Shown here one piece after another: positions 1-8,169 of a stretch of DNA of 50,441 bases. The notes beneath the pieces are model-generated. The model was given only the letters and a program-made list of their open reading frames with translations, was not told where the DNA came from and ran no database searches. Position numbers and translations under genes: made by a program. Source of the stretch: Salinibacterium sp. (GTDB lineage Bacteria; Actinomycetota; Actinomycetes; Actinomycetales; Microbacteriaceae); assembly GCA_025351795.1 (NCBI GenBank), contig JANXVG010000076.1, positions 1-50,441 on the forward strand. The letters run 5' to 3'. The stretch's first letter is position 1, and each line of letters opens with the position of its first letter.

Positions 1-839
1 TTCGGCGTGCGGCTCGATGTGTCCGAACGTCGCCGCCACCCGGGCTACCCACGGCTGGGGTCATTAGCAGCGTGCACATCCCGCCGACCCAGTCTGGGTT
101 CGCGGCGAGAGACGGCCAGCTCTACTTGCCTCCGGCGGCGCTGGTTGCGAATCCGCCAGCCCTTCCGTTCGTCATGATGATGATGGGCCAGCCGGGAGAT
201 CCGGATGCCGCACCGATCGCCCAGGTGCTCGATCAGTTCGCGGCATCCCACCACGGTCTCGCACCGATCGTGGTCGTTGCCGACCAGCTCGGCGACCCCG
301 ACATCGATTCGCTCTGTCTGGACACCACGGCGCACGGTAAGGTCGAAACCTATCTCCAGCAAGATGTAGTCGGCTGGGCCCGTGCGAAACTGCACATTCT
401 GAGTGATCGCGCGGCCTGGACGGTCGCCGGGTTCTCTAATGGCGGGGAGTGTGCGGTATCCCTCGCCTCGAAGTTCCCCGAGGTATGGGGCAATGTCGTT
501 AGCGCATCCGGTACCGCCTATGCGGGTGTGGAGACCGAATCGTCGGTGCTGATGGACGTCTTCGGCGGCAATCAGGACCTCTATGACGCGACCAAACCCG
601 AGACGGTGATGGCCGCCACGAGCTATCCGGACACCGTGGCGATCTTCACCGTGGGCGCGGACGATGCCTTCATCGGGCCCGGCATCAAGGGGCTGAGCGA
701 CAGCGCCAGCGCGGCCGGAATGCACACGAGTTTCTTCGAGATTCCCGGTCAGGGCCACACTCTCGAGGCGCTCATCGGAGGCCTGACGAAAGCCTTCGAG
801 CAGCTCGACGCGAGGCTCGGGCTCACAGGTCAGGGCTGA
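1..839 (+). CDS. Esterase-fold alpha/beta hydrolase, 5' end outside window
   Basis: The reading frame is open from base 3 to the stop at 837-839. It aligns residue for residue with the middle and end of the next protein (842-2149), so this is the 3' part of a longer gene rather than a gene starting at the GTG at 72. Homology is visible upstream of that GTG: a proline-rich linker precedes the shared SGF motif. The nucleophile sits in GFSNGG (serine codon near 435), the acid in the VGADD stretch and the histidine in GQGHT near the C-terminus. The fold is that of the esterase D / antigen 85-like family. By analogy with its neighbour the missing N-terminus probably carries membrane segments. The substrate is unknown. 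It is translationally linked to the next gene (2-base gap). Confidence 0.8.
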   Translation, partial: RRAARCVRTSPPPGLPTAGVISSVHIPPTQSGFAARDGQLYLPPAALVANPPALPFVMMMMGQPGDPDAAPIAQVLDQFAASHHGLAPIVVVADQLGDPDIDSLCLDTTAHGKVETYLQQDVVGWARAKLHILSDRAAWTVAGFSNGGECAVSLASKFPEVWGNVVSASGTAYAGVETESSVLMDVFGGNQDLYDATKPETVMAATSYPDTVAIFTVGADDAFIGPGIKGLSDSASAAGMHTSFFEIPGQGHTLEALIGGLTKAFEQLDARLGLTGQG

Positions 840-841
840 CC

Positions 842-2149
842 GTGCTCGATCGGCTTCTCAAACTCAACATCGTCGGTGGACCCCTCATCACGACCTTCTT
901 CGTCGTGTCTGCTGTCACGCTCTTCTACCTTCTCGCGCGGCCGCTAACCCGACGCTGGATAATCACGGTACTCAGCGCCACCGGCGTGGGAATGCTCGCG
1001 GCCGTCGTTATCTGGTTCTTCGTCGAAGTGGTGTTGAACCTGTTCGGTCGACCGCTCAGCCTCCACACCTGGCTATGGCTCGCCGCCGTCTGCGTGGGCG
1101 TGGGCGTGGCAGTGGTGAGCTTGTGGGCGTCGAATCGACGCCGCAAGGTGGTCGCCGTGGTATCCGTCGTGCTGTTTCTGGGTACGGGAACTCTCGGCAT
1201 CAATGCCGGATTCGGGCTGCACCGCACTCTTGGGTCGTTGCTCGGGATCACCACGGAGAAGCCAATCGCGCTTCCCCGGCTACCGTCCGCGCCCCGCAAT
1301 CCACCGTCTTCGATCCCGCTTTGGAAGTCGTGGATGCCACCGGCAACCCTGGCAACTGTAGGCAGGACCGGCACGCAAGTCATCCCCAACACGCTCTCCG
1401 GGTTCCGAGCCCGGCCCGCCGGAATCTATCTGCCGCCGGCGGCACTCGTACCCAATGCGCCGGCGCTCCCGCTCGTCATCATGCTGATGGGGCAGCCGGG
1501 GGCACCCGATCCGTCGTACATCGCGGCGACCCTCGATCGCGAAGCGGCCAAGAATAGCGGACTGGCCCCCATCGTGATCGTCGCTGACCAGTTGGGGGAT
1601 CCAACCGTCGATCCATTGTGCCTCGATTCCCCGAAATATGGGAATGCCGAGACCTACATCACGCGAGACGTCGTCAACTGGGCGCGAGCGAACCTCCGCA
1701 TCATTCAGAATGCCCGCTATTGGACGATCGCCGGTTACTCGAACGGCGGGTCGTGTGCGATCTCGCTCGGCGCGAAGTATCCGGACGTCTGGTCTAACGT
1801 CGTCGACATCTCGGGAGAGGAATACCCCGGCGCCGACCACGCGGCCGCGACCCTCAACGAGATCTTCGCGGGCAGTCTGCCTGCATACGAGGCACAGAAG
1901 CCGGTAAACCTGCTCGCGGCGCGTAGGTTTCCCGATGGCTTCGCGATCTTCACGGTCGGGTCGAACGACGCTGCTTACATTCCCGGCGTCAAGCGAGTCG
2001 CCGCAGCGGCCAAGGCCGCGGGGATGAACGTCACTTACTGGGAAACCCCGAACGGCGGCCATGTTATACCTGCGCTCACCGACGGACTCGACCGGGCGTT
2101 CGCGGTGCTCGAACCCCACCTCGGTCTGGCACCGCGCCCCTCACCCTGA
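842..2149 (+). CDS. Membrane-anchored esterase-family hydrolase
   Basis: This protein has 435 residues and a GTG start two bases after the preceding stop. About four hydrophobic segments occupy residues 14-125 (around 16-34, 40-66, 76-95 and 103-123). A proline-rich linker (140-180) then leads to an esterase D-like alpha/beta-hydrolase domain (190-430). The likely catalytic triad is Ser300 in GYSNGG, Asp376 in VGSND and His407 in GGH. The linker and charge pattern place the hydrolase domain outside the cell, where it could act on envelope lipids or acylated glycans, as mycolyltransferase-like relatives do; that role is inference. It is the paralogue of the upstream gene, so the pair looks like a tandem duplication. 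Confidence 0.8.
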   Translation: MLDRLLKLNIVGGPLITTFFVVSAVTLFYLLARPLTRRWIITVLSATGVGMLAAVVIWFFVEVVLNLFGRPLSLHTWLWLAAVCVGVGVAVVSLWASNRRRKVVAVVSVVLFLGTGTLGINAGFGLHRTLGSLLGITTEKPIALPRLPSAPRNPPSSIPLWKSWMPPATLATVGRTGTQVIPNTLSGFRARPAGIYLPPAALVPNAPALPLVIMLMGQPGAPDPSYIAATLDREAAKNSGLAPIVIVADQLGDPTVDPLCLDSPKYGNAETYITRDVVNWARANLRIIQNARYWTIAGYSNGGSCAISLGAKYPDVWSNVVDISGEEYPGADHAAATLNEIFAGSLPAYEAQKPVNLLAARRFPDGFAIFTVGSNDAAYIPGVKRVAAAAKAAGMNVTYWETPNGGHVIPALTDGLDRAFAVLEPHLGLAPRPSP

Positions 2150-2197
2150 GCTCTGAACGACCCGAGGCTCGGGCTCGAAGAGCAGCCGGACTGACCG

Positions 2198-3559
2198 CTA
2201 CGCGGCCGGCGGGGCCGGACGACGCGTGCGCGTGCGGCTGCGCTGCGAGCGCTCCGCCTTCGGGGCAGCGGAACCGTGAGCAGTTCGATCGCCCGAGCGT
2301 TGCCGACTACCGAGGTCACCACTGCGGCCTCCGCGGTCACCCGATGGTGCAGCCTCGTGCACGCGTGGTGGGCCGGCGGTCTTGAGTCGGCCTTTTGTTC
2401 CTTCGGGAATATCCAGATCGGAGTACAGGTGTGGTGAGGACGAGTAGGTCTCGACCGGCTCTGGCTGGCCCATGTCGAGGGCGCGATTGATGAGTGACCA
2501 CTTATGCATGTCATCCCAGTCCACGAAGGTGACGGCGATACCTGTCTTGCCGGCACGCCCGGTGCGGCCAGCGCGGTGCAGGTACGTGTCGTGGTCATCA
2601 GGGATCGTGTGGTTGATGACGTGAGTGACATCGTTGACGTCGATGCCTCTGGCTGCGACATCCGTCGCGATCAGGATGTCTTTCTTGCCCGCCTTGAATG
2701 CCGCCATAGCGCGCTCGCGCTGTTCCTGATTGAGGTCGCCATGTACGGCAGCCGCGTTGAAGCCACGATCGTTGAGTTCTTCGACGAGCTTGGCAGCTGC
2801 ACGTTTCGTGCGGGTAAAGACCACGGTCTTGCCTCGACCCTCAGCCTGCAGAATTCGTGCGATGACCTCATCTTTATCGAGCGAGTGTGCTCGGTAGACG
2901 ATGTGCTTGATGTTCGCCTGAGTGAGCCCTTCATCGGGATCCGTCGCACGAATGTGGATCGGACGGTTCATGAAGCGGCGAGCGAGAGCCACGATTGGGC
3001 CGGGCATCGTCGCCGAAAAGAGCATCGTGTGGCGTTCGGGGGGAGTTTGTGCGAACAGTTTCTCAATGTCGGCGAGAAAGCCGAGGTCGAGCATCTTGTC
3101 TGCCTCGTCGAGCACCATGACCTTGACATTCTTGAGCGAAAGAAGCCGCTGTGAGGCGAGGTCTAATAGGCGACCCGGTGTACCGACCACGACTTGGGCG
3201 CCCGCCTTGAGCTCCTCAACCTGGCCCTCATATGCCTTTCCGCCGTAGATCGCCGCAATCTTGGTGCGACGGTTGGATGCCGCGAGAACGAGGTCTTCTG
3301 CCACTTGCACGCAGAGTTCGCGGGTCGGAACTACCACAAGGGCCTGCACGCCGGGCTCAGGATCAGTGCCGAGCGACTGCAGCAGCGGAAGGCCGAAGCC
3401 GAGAGTCTTGCCGGTTCCGGTTTTGGCCTGGCCGATGATGTCTTGGCCTGAGAGTCCGAGCGGAATCGTTTGCGACTGGATGGGGAACGGCTCGATGATG
3501 CCCTTGGTGGCGAGTGCGTCAACCATGTCTTGGTCAACGTTAAGATCTGAAAAAGTCAC
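2198..3559 (-). CDS. rhlE: DEAD-box RNA helicase (RhlE-like)
   Basis: This ATP-dependent RNA helicase has 453 residues and a GTG start. Motifs in order are the Q motif (FPIQSQ, near 25-30), Walker A AKTGTGKT (45-52), PTREL (79-83), GTPGR (126-130), DEAD (151-154), SAT (182-184) and the ARGID and HRAGRTGR motifs (about 300-335). From about residue 400 the tail is disordered and rich in Arg, Gly and Ser, as in RNA-binding tails of this family. Its likely roles are in ribosome assembly and RNA turnover. An RhlE homologue occupies the equivalent place in the mycobacterial block (Rv3211). The 144-base gap to the next, divergent gene holds its promoter region; no clear operator was seen. Confidence 0.93.
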   Translation of the reverse strand: MTFSDLNVDQDMVDALATKGIIEPFPIQSQTIPLGLSGQDIIGQAKTGTGKTLGFGLPLLQSLGTDPEPGVQALVVVPTRELCVQVAEDLVLAASNRRTKIAAIYGGKAYEGQVEELKAGAQVVVGTPGRLLDLASQRLLSLKNVKVMVLDEADKMLDLGFLADIEKLFAQTPPERHTMLFSATMPGPIVALARRFMNRPIHIRATDPDEGLTQANIKHIVYRAHSLDKDEVIARILQAEGRGKTVVFTRTKRAAAKLVEELNDRGFNAAAVHGDLNQEQRERAMAAFKAGKKDILIATDVAARGIDVNDVTHVINHTIPDDHDTYLHRAGRTGRAGKTGIAVTFVDWDDMHKWSLINRALDMGQPEPVETYSSSPHLYSDLDIPEGTKGRLKTAGPPRVHEAAPSGDRGGRSGDLGSRQRSGDRTAHGSAAPKAERSQRSRTRTRRPAPPAA

Positions 3560-3691
3560 GTGTATGCGCCTGTCGGAATAAGGGATACGCCCGCTTTGTC
3601 CTAGGGCGCACGGTCCCCGCCAGAAATGGGGAACATAATGCTAGTTTACCGGGTCACCATGGCTCCACCCCGCCGTGGCCACCGCGAGCCG

Positions 3692-3697
3692 TAAGCT
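3692..3697 (+). promoter_or_regulatory. -10 hexamer, leaderless-type start
   Basis: TAAGCT lies six bases before the GTG at 3704, with no Shine-Dalgarno sequence between. The same geometry recurs before several genes here and suggests transcription starting at or next to the initiation codon. Confidence 0.45.
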
Positions 3698-3703
3698 GAG
3701 GGT

Positions 3704-4456
3704 GTGGTTTCCTGGTTCTCGCGCAAGCGCACTCACTCGAGCGCGCGAGTGCGCAACAGCCGCAATAGCACCGACGAGCCGCGCGTGCGCTCGCGCCGGA
3801 ATGAGCAGTTGGCACCCACCAAGGTTGACCTGCACGAGCTCACGCCAGACGTAATCGCCTTTCTCGGTCAGGCCGCATACGTACAGCTCACGATCTTCGA
3901 GAACCTGAGTCGAGCGGTGGCGACTGCGCCCACGACGGAAGCGAAGTCGCTGCTGAGCGTTGTTGCCGGCCGGGCCCTCGATAAGCACCACGGGCTGACC
4001 GCCGAAATCAGCAAGCGGGGTGAGATGCCGGGGCAGGTGATGGACCCGTTCACCGCACGCGTCGACGATTTCCAGAGGCACACGGGTGGGTCCGATTGGC
4101 TTGAACTGCTCGTCACGTGTTACGTGACCGCCGGATTCCTCGACGACTTCTTCGCCAAGCTCGCGGTGGGACTCCCTGCTGACATTGGCCCTCGCATGGC
4201 GAAGCTCATCGGTGGGCCGTCCGACGACGAGGTACTGACGCGGCAAATTCTGCAGGCCATCGACGCGAACCCGAGGCTCGCATCCCGGCTCGCGATGTGG
4301 GGCAGGCGTCTCGTCGGCGACACGATGCTCGTCGCTCGCGGCGCGCTCGCACTCTCACCCAACCATGACAATGACGAGGCCCGCATCGAGCCGGTCTTTA
4401 CCGAACTGATCGCCGCGCACACGCGGCGAATGGATGCCCTAGGTCTTACTGCCTGA
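3704..4456 (+). CDS. Ferritin-like-fold protein (MiaE_2-like)
   Basis: This is a soluble, mainly helical protein of 250 residues. The first 35 residues are basic and probably disordered. The rest resembles the ferritin-like-fold family of actinobacteria annotated as MiaE-like (PF13794). Its position beside the RhlE helicase matches the mycobacterial neighbourhood (Rv3210c). Helices with acidic and His residues (for example HELTPD and the KHHGLTAE segment) could bind a di-metal centre, but a full EX2H pair is not obvious, so enzymatic function is uncertain. The GTG start is fixed by a -10-like TAAGCT six bases upstream. The last 18 bases overlap the 3' end of the convergent small membrane gene. 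Confidence 0.7.
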   Translation: MVSWFSRKRTHSSARVRNSRNSTDEPRVRSRRNEQLAPTKVDLHELTPDVIAFLGQAAYVQLTIFENLSRAVATAPTTEAKSLLSVVAGRALDKHHGLTAEISKRGEMPGQVMDPFTARVDDFQRHTGGSDWLELLVTCYVTAGFLDDFFAKLAVGLPADIGPRMAKLIGGPSDDEVLTRQILQAIDANPRLASRLAMWGRRLVGDTMLVARGALALSPNHDNDEARIEPVFTELIAAHTRRMDALGLTA

Positions 4457-4735
4457 GAGCCGGGTGAGCAGCTGGGTATCCGCTTCGTGCCGCCGTCGGG
4501 GAACGAGCAATCCCACCGTGAGCGACGCCGCACTGGATAGCCCGAGGCTCGCTAACCAAATCCAGCCACCGTTGAACGTGAGACCAACCCAGACGAGCGC
4601 GACCCACACGATAGACGCCACTATTGCGCCGACTGCCGGAAGCAGGAATAGACCGTAGCTGTGACGCGCGGGCAAGGCGTACCGCATGATTGCAGCGATT
4701 CCAGCGCCCAGGATGGTGACGAACAAAAGCTCCAT
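4439..4735 (-). CDS. Small membrane protein, three predicted helices
   Basis: This 98-residue protein has hydrophobic segments at about 3-18, 29-52 and 58-76, followed by a basic cytoplasmic-looking tail. No known domain was recognised. The ATG lies two bases after the stop of the DUF3107 gene on the same strand, so the two are probably co-transcribed. Its stop region overlaps 18 bases of the convergent ferritin-like gene. Function unknown. Confidence 0.7.
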   Translation of the reverse strand: MELLFVTILGAGIAAIMRYALPARHSYGLFLLPAVGAIVASIVWVALVWVGLTFNGGWIWLASLGLSSAASLTVGLLVPRRRHEADTQLLTRLSGSKT

Positions 4736-4737
4736 GG

Positions 4738-4962
4738 CTAGTTCGCGAACCCGATGCGCCGATTGGTCTCAGAACCGATCTCGATGTACGCGAGCGACGC
4801 CGTCGGCACGATGTACACCTTGTTCTTGTCATCGGTTAGCCTCACGAAGGGGCTACCGGAGCTGAGCGCGTCACCGACAATCTTCTCCACCTCCGCGAGC
4901 GTCTGCGATGACTCGAGGTCGATTTCGCGGGGGCTGTGACTGATGCCGATTCGAATGTCCAC
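4738..4962 (-). CDS. DUF3107 family protein
   Basis: This 74-residue protein starts with MDIRIGISHSPRE, contains a VxLTDDKNKVYIVPTASLAYIEIG-like core and ends in a GF motif, as expected for the DUF3107 family (PF11305, the family of M. tuberculosis TB9.4 / Rv3208A). It is a short actinobacterial protein of unknown biochemical function. The GTG start is supported by TAATCT six bases upstream (4969-4974). It is divergent from adnA and probably co-transcribed with the downstream small membrane gene. Confidence 0.85.
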   Translation of the reverse strand: MDIRIGISHSPREIDLESSQTLAEVEKIVGDALSSGSPFVRLTDDKNKVYIVPTASLAYIEIGSETNRRIGFAN

Positions 4963-4968
4963 GTGCCC

Positions 4969-4974
4969 AGATTA
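4969..4974 (-). promoter_or_regulatory. -10 hexamer for the DUF3107 gene
   Basis: Read on the minus strand, TAATCT is followed by six bases and then the GTG at 4962. No ribosome-binding site fits between, so a leaderless transcript is likely. Confidence 0.5.
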
Positions 4975-5024
4975 CTGCTCTGCGAAACTCGCGATGTGCA
5001 CCGTTCACTGTCGGCGGAACGCAC

Positions 5025-5030
5025 TACCGT
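5025..5030 (+). promoter_or_regulatory. -10 hexamer for adnA
   Basis: TACCGT lies seven bases before the ATG at 5038, again without a Shine-Dalgarno sequence. It favours 5038 over the in-frame ATG at 4936, which would overlap the divergent DUF3107 gene. Confidence 0.4.
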
Positions 5031-5037
5031 TGTGGCG

Positions 5038-8000
5038 ATGAGCATCACCGGATTCGAACGGCCCGCACGAGCTGATTTCGTTGTTCCCACCCTGGATGCA
5101 TCGCAAGCGCGGGTCGTCGCACTCGCCGACGACGCGACCGCTGCCGTCATTGGCGCGCCGGGTACCGGAAAGACCACCGCACTCATCGAACTTCTCGCCG
5201 ATCGGGTGCTCGGCCGCGGGTGGGGCACCACCGAGGTGCTTGCCCTCACGACCAGCCGGGCATCCGCAACGCGTTTGCGTGACGCCGTCGCACTGCGTCT
5301 CGGGGTGCCGACGAGCGGCCCGATGGCACGCACGGTCAACTCGCTCGCGTTCGAGATCGTACGGGCGTCAGCGCGCGCGGCGGGTGCTCCCGTACCGCGC
5401 CTGGTGACCGGGGGGGAGCAGGACGCCGATATTGCAGCGCTCCTTGACGGCCACATTGAGGAGGGCGGCGGGCCGTCCTGGCCTGACCATCTGGGCGAAG
5501 ACGTGCGCAGGCTGAGAAGATTTCGCACCGAGCTACGCGAGCTCATGGCGCGCGCGACCGAGTACGACGTTTCCCCCGCCGAGCTTCGCGAGTGGGGAGT
5601 TTCCACGGGTCGCGCCGAGTGGGTGGCGGCCGCCGACTTCATCGATGAGTACCTCCAAGTTGCGGGGTTCACCCGCCAATCCCAACTCGACTCAGCCGAA
5701 CTGGCGCGTTTTGCTGTCGCTGCGATCGATTCAGATGACCCGGGGGAGCGTGTCTCCCGACTGCGGCTTGTGGCGGTTGACGACCTGCAGGAGGCAACCG
5801 AGTCGACGATTGCCCTCTTGCGTGCGCTCGCTGCGAGAGGCATTGTGATCGTCGCGTTCGGCGATCCGGATGTCGCGGCCAACGCATTCCGTGGCGGAGA
5901 GCCCGACGCCCTTGGCCGTCTCTCCACCGTGCTCGGTGTGCCAGCGCAGACGCTCATCCTCTCGACGTGCCACCGCCAGGGAGCCGAGTTGCGCAGCTTC
6001 ACCGCCGCGGTCACTGCACGCATCGGGGCGGCGGCGGCCGGAACCCAGCGCACGGCGGTGGCGGGTGGGGGTATGGCCACTGCGCCGCTGTCCACGGTTC
6101 CGCTGGCGACCATTCACGCCCCGAGTCCCGGCCGGGAGTGGGCGGCCGTTGCACGAGTGCTGCGCGAGCAGCATCTCGAGCGCTCCGTCGCCTGGAGCGA
6201 CATGGCCGTTGTTGTGCGTGGTGGCACGCAGCTGCAGGCGATCGCACGCACGCTCGCACTCGCTGAGGTGCCGACCCGCTTGGCAGTCGGTGGCACCGCC
6301 CTGCGCGATGACGGTGCGGCACGCGCCCTGCTCACTCTCGTCGATACCGGGATCGGTCGCACCGGACTCAGCCCGGCGATCGCGACCGAGCTATTGCTCG
6401 GACCGTTCGGCGGCCTCGATCGGCTCGCTCTGCGTCGACTGCGGCTCGCGCTGCGCGCCGAGGAAATCGCCGGTGGCGGCAGTCGGTCGGGTGATGAGTT
6501 GATTGTCGACGCGCTCAGCGGCAGCGGTCGTCTCGCGACGATTGACCACCGCGTCGGGCGTGCCGCTGGCAAGCTCGCAACGACTCTCGCGGTGCTGCGT
6601 GACAGCGAGGGATCGATTGAAGAACTACTCTGGGCGGCCTGGGACGGCAGCGGCCTCGCCACGAGTTGGTATGAGCAGGCCATCGGCGGTGGTATCACGG
6701 CGGCCGAAGCCAACCGCGATCTCGACGGGATCGTCGCGCTCTTCACCGCCGCGAAGCGCTACGTCGAGCGCAAACCGGGAGACGTACCGTCCGCTTTTCT
6801 CACGGCAGTGCTCGACGCCGAAGTGCCCGAAGATACGCTGTCGCCGCAAGCGTCCGATGACGCCGTGCTCGTCACGACACCCTCCGGCACGGTGGGTCTC
6901 GAGTTCGACACGGTCGTCATCGCCGGGCTACAGGACGGTGTCTGGCCGAACCTCCGCCTGCGCGGATCGCTCCTGGCGCCGCAGGAACTTGTGCGGGCGG
7001 TCACGGGCATTGACACGGCAAACATCGATGAACGCAAGAACGTGCTCGGCGACGAACTGCGGATGTTTGCGCTCGCGATCTCCCGGGCTCGCCGCCGCGT
7101 CGTGCTCGCCGCGGTCGCCAATGACGACGAGGCGCCCAGCGTGTTCTTCGGGCTCGTTCCGGGCGATGCCGTCACGCTCGACGCCTCGGCGACCGCGCCG
7201 TTGTCGCTGCGCGGAGTGACCGGCCGCCTGCGTCGGCAGCTCGTCGACTCGCGCACGCGACAAGACTGGAAAGATGCTGCAGCGTCATCACTGGCTGCGT
7301 TACGCGCCGAGGGCGTACCGGGCGCTGCTCCGCAGGATTGGCACGGACTCATCCCGATCTCGTCCACCGGGCCGCTCTACGACATCGCGAACGGCGAGAA
7401 GGTTCCCGTGTCGCCGTCTACCCTCGAGCGACTGTCTGAGTCTCCACTCGACTGGTTCCTTGAGATGATTGCGGGTGGTGAGTCTGGGGTACTCGCGAAC
7501 GTCGGCACGATACTGCACTGGGCGATGGAGACGACCAAGGATCCCACGGTTAACGCGCTGTGGCACTCCGTCGAGTCCCGCTGGAACGAGCTGGTTTTTG
7601 AGGCGCCGTGGCTGGCCGAACGCCAGAGGCGCATCGCGCTGGTGTTCACCACGGCGCTCGGCGAGTACCTCGCCGATTTTGCCGCAGACGACAAGACGCT
7701 CGTCGGGGCGGAGAGCCGATTCGTGCTCGAGGTAGATCACGCGGTCGTACGGGGATCGATTGATCGCGTCGAGCGCGCCGCCGATGGCTCGGTGATGATC
7801 GTTGACCTCAAAACCGGCACTCCGATCACCTCGCAACTGAAGATTGACGAGCACCCACAGCTTGCGGCGTACCAGCTTGCCTACGCCGAAGGGATTCTCG
7901 ACGACGTGCTCGGCGAGGTCGGAAACCATCGTGGGGGCGGAGCGAAACTGCTCTACGTGAAGCAGGGCCTCGGTAAGAAGCTCTACCGCGAGGGCGTTCA

Positions 8001-8169
8001 GGCGCCGCTCACCGCCGAGCAGCTTGAGGCGTTCCGTGAGCGGATCCGCGCCGCTGCCGCGATCATTGCCCGTGCCGAGTTCGAGGGTCGGGTCGAGCTC
8101 GGTACCTTTGGGCTTGGCGACATTCCACGGCTGCGCATCCATCGCGTGAAGGCGGTGTCAAGTGACTAG
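5038..8169 (+). CDS. adnA: AdnA: UvrD-like helicase-nuclease subunit
   Basis: This 1043-residue protein is an SF1 motor with a C-terminal RecB-type nuclease, the A subunit of the actinobacterial AdnAB machine that resects double-strand breaks. Walker A is GAPGTGKT at residues 39-46. Motif II reads VDD rather than the usual DE, and motif III (GDPDVAANAFRG) lacks the usual Gln. The motif VI region contains ISRARRRVV. The nuclease core has a GSIDRVER loop followed by VDLKTG (Asp about 923) and a QLAAYQ helix, giving the PD-(D/E)XK layout. There is no cysteine in the last 300 residues, so no AddB-type iron-sulfur cluster is expected. It overlaps adnB by 8 bases, which indicates coupled synthesis of the two subunits. 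Confidence 0.9.
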   Translation: MSITGFERPARADFVVPTLDASQARVVALADDATAAVIGAPGTGKTTALIELLADRVLGRGWGTTEVLALTTSRASATRLRDAVALRLGVPTSGPMARTVNSLAFEIVRASARAAGAPVPRLVTGGEQDADIAALLDGHIEEGGGPSWPDHLGEDVRRLRRFRTELRELMARATEYDVSPAELREWGVSTGRAEWVAAADFIDEYLQVAGFTRQSQLDSAELARFAVAAIDSDDPGERVSRLRLVAVDDLQEATESTIALLRALAARGIVIVAFGDPDVAANAFRGGEPDALGRLSTVLGVPAQTLILSTCHRQGAELRSFTAAVTARIGAAAAGTQRTAVAGGGMATAPLSTVPLATIHAPSPGREWAAVARVLREQHLERSVAWSDMAVVVRGGTQLQAIARTLALAEVPTRLAVGGTALRDDGAARALLTLVDTGIGRTGLSPAIATELLLGPFGGLDRLALRRLRLALRAEEIAGGGSRSGDELIVDALSGSGRLATIDHRVGRAAGKLATTLAVLRDSEGSIEELLWAAWDGSGLATSWYEQAIGGGITAAEANRDLDGIVALFTAAKRYVERKPGDVPSAFLTAVLDAEVPEDTLSPQASDDAVLVTTPSGTVGLEFDTVVIAGLQDGVWPNLRLRGSLLAPQELVRAVTGIDTANIDERKNVLGDELRMFALAISRARRRVVLAAVANDDEAPSVFFGLVPGDAVTLDASATAPLSLRGVTGRLRRQLVDSRTRQDWKDAAASSLAALRAEGVPGAAPQDWHGLIPISSTGPLYDIANGEKVPVSPSTLERLSESPLDWFLEMIAGGESGVLANVGTILHWAMETTKDPTVNALWHSVESRWNELVFEAPWLAERQRRIALVFTTALGEYLADFAADDKTLVGAESRFVLEVDHAVVRGSIDRVERAADGSVMIVDLKTGTPITSQLKIDEHPQLAAYQLAYAEGILDDVLGEVGNHRGGGAKLLYVKQGLGKKLYREGVQAPLTAEQLEAFRERIRAAAAIIARAEFEGRVELGTFGLGDIPRLRIHRVKAVSSD

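Noticed and set aside
4842-6113. Long open frame on the minus strand opposite adnA
   Set aside because: It mirrors the strongly GC-biased third positions of adnA, is rich in Ser and Arg without any domain, and overlaps the divergent DUF3107 gene.
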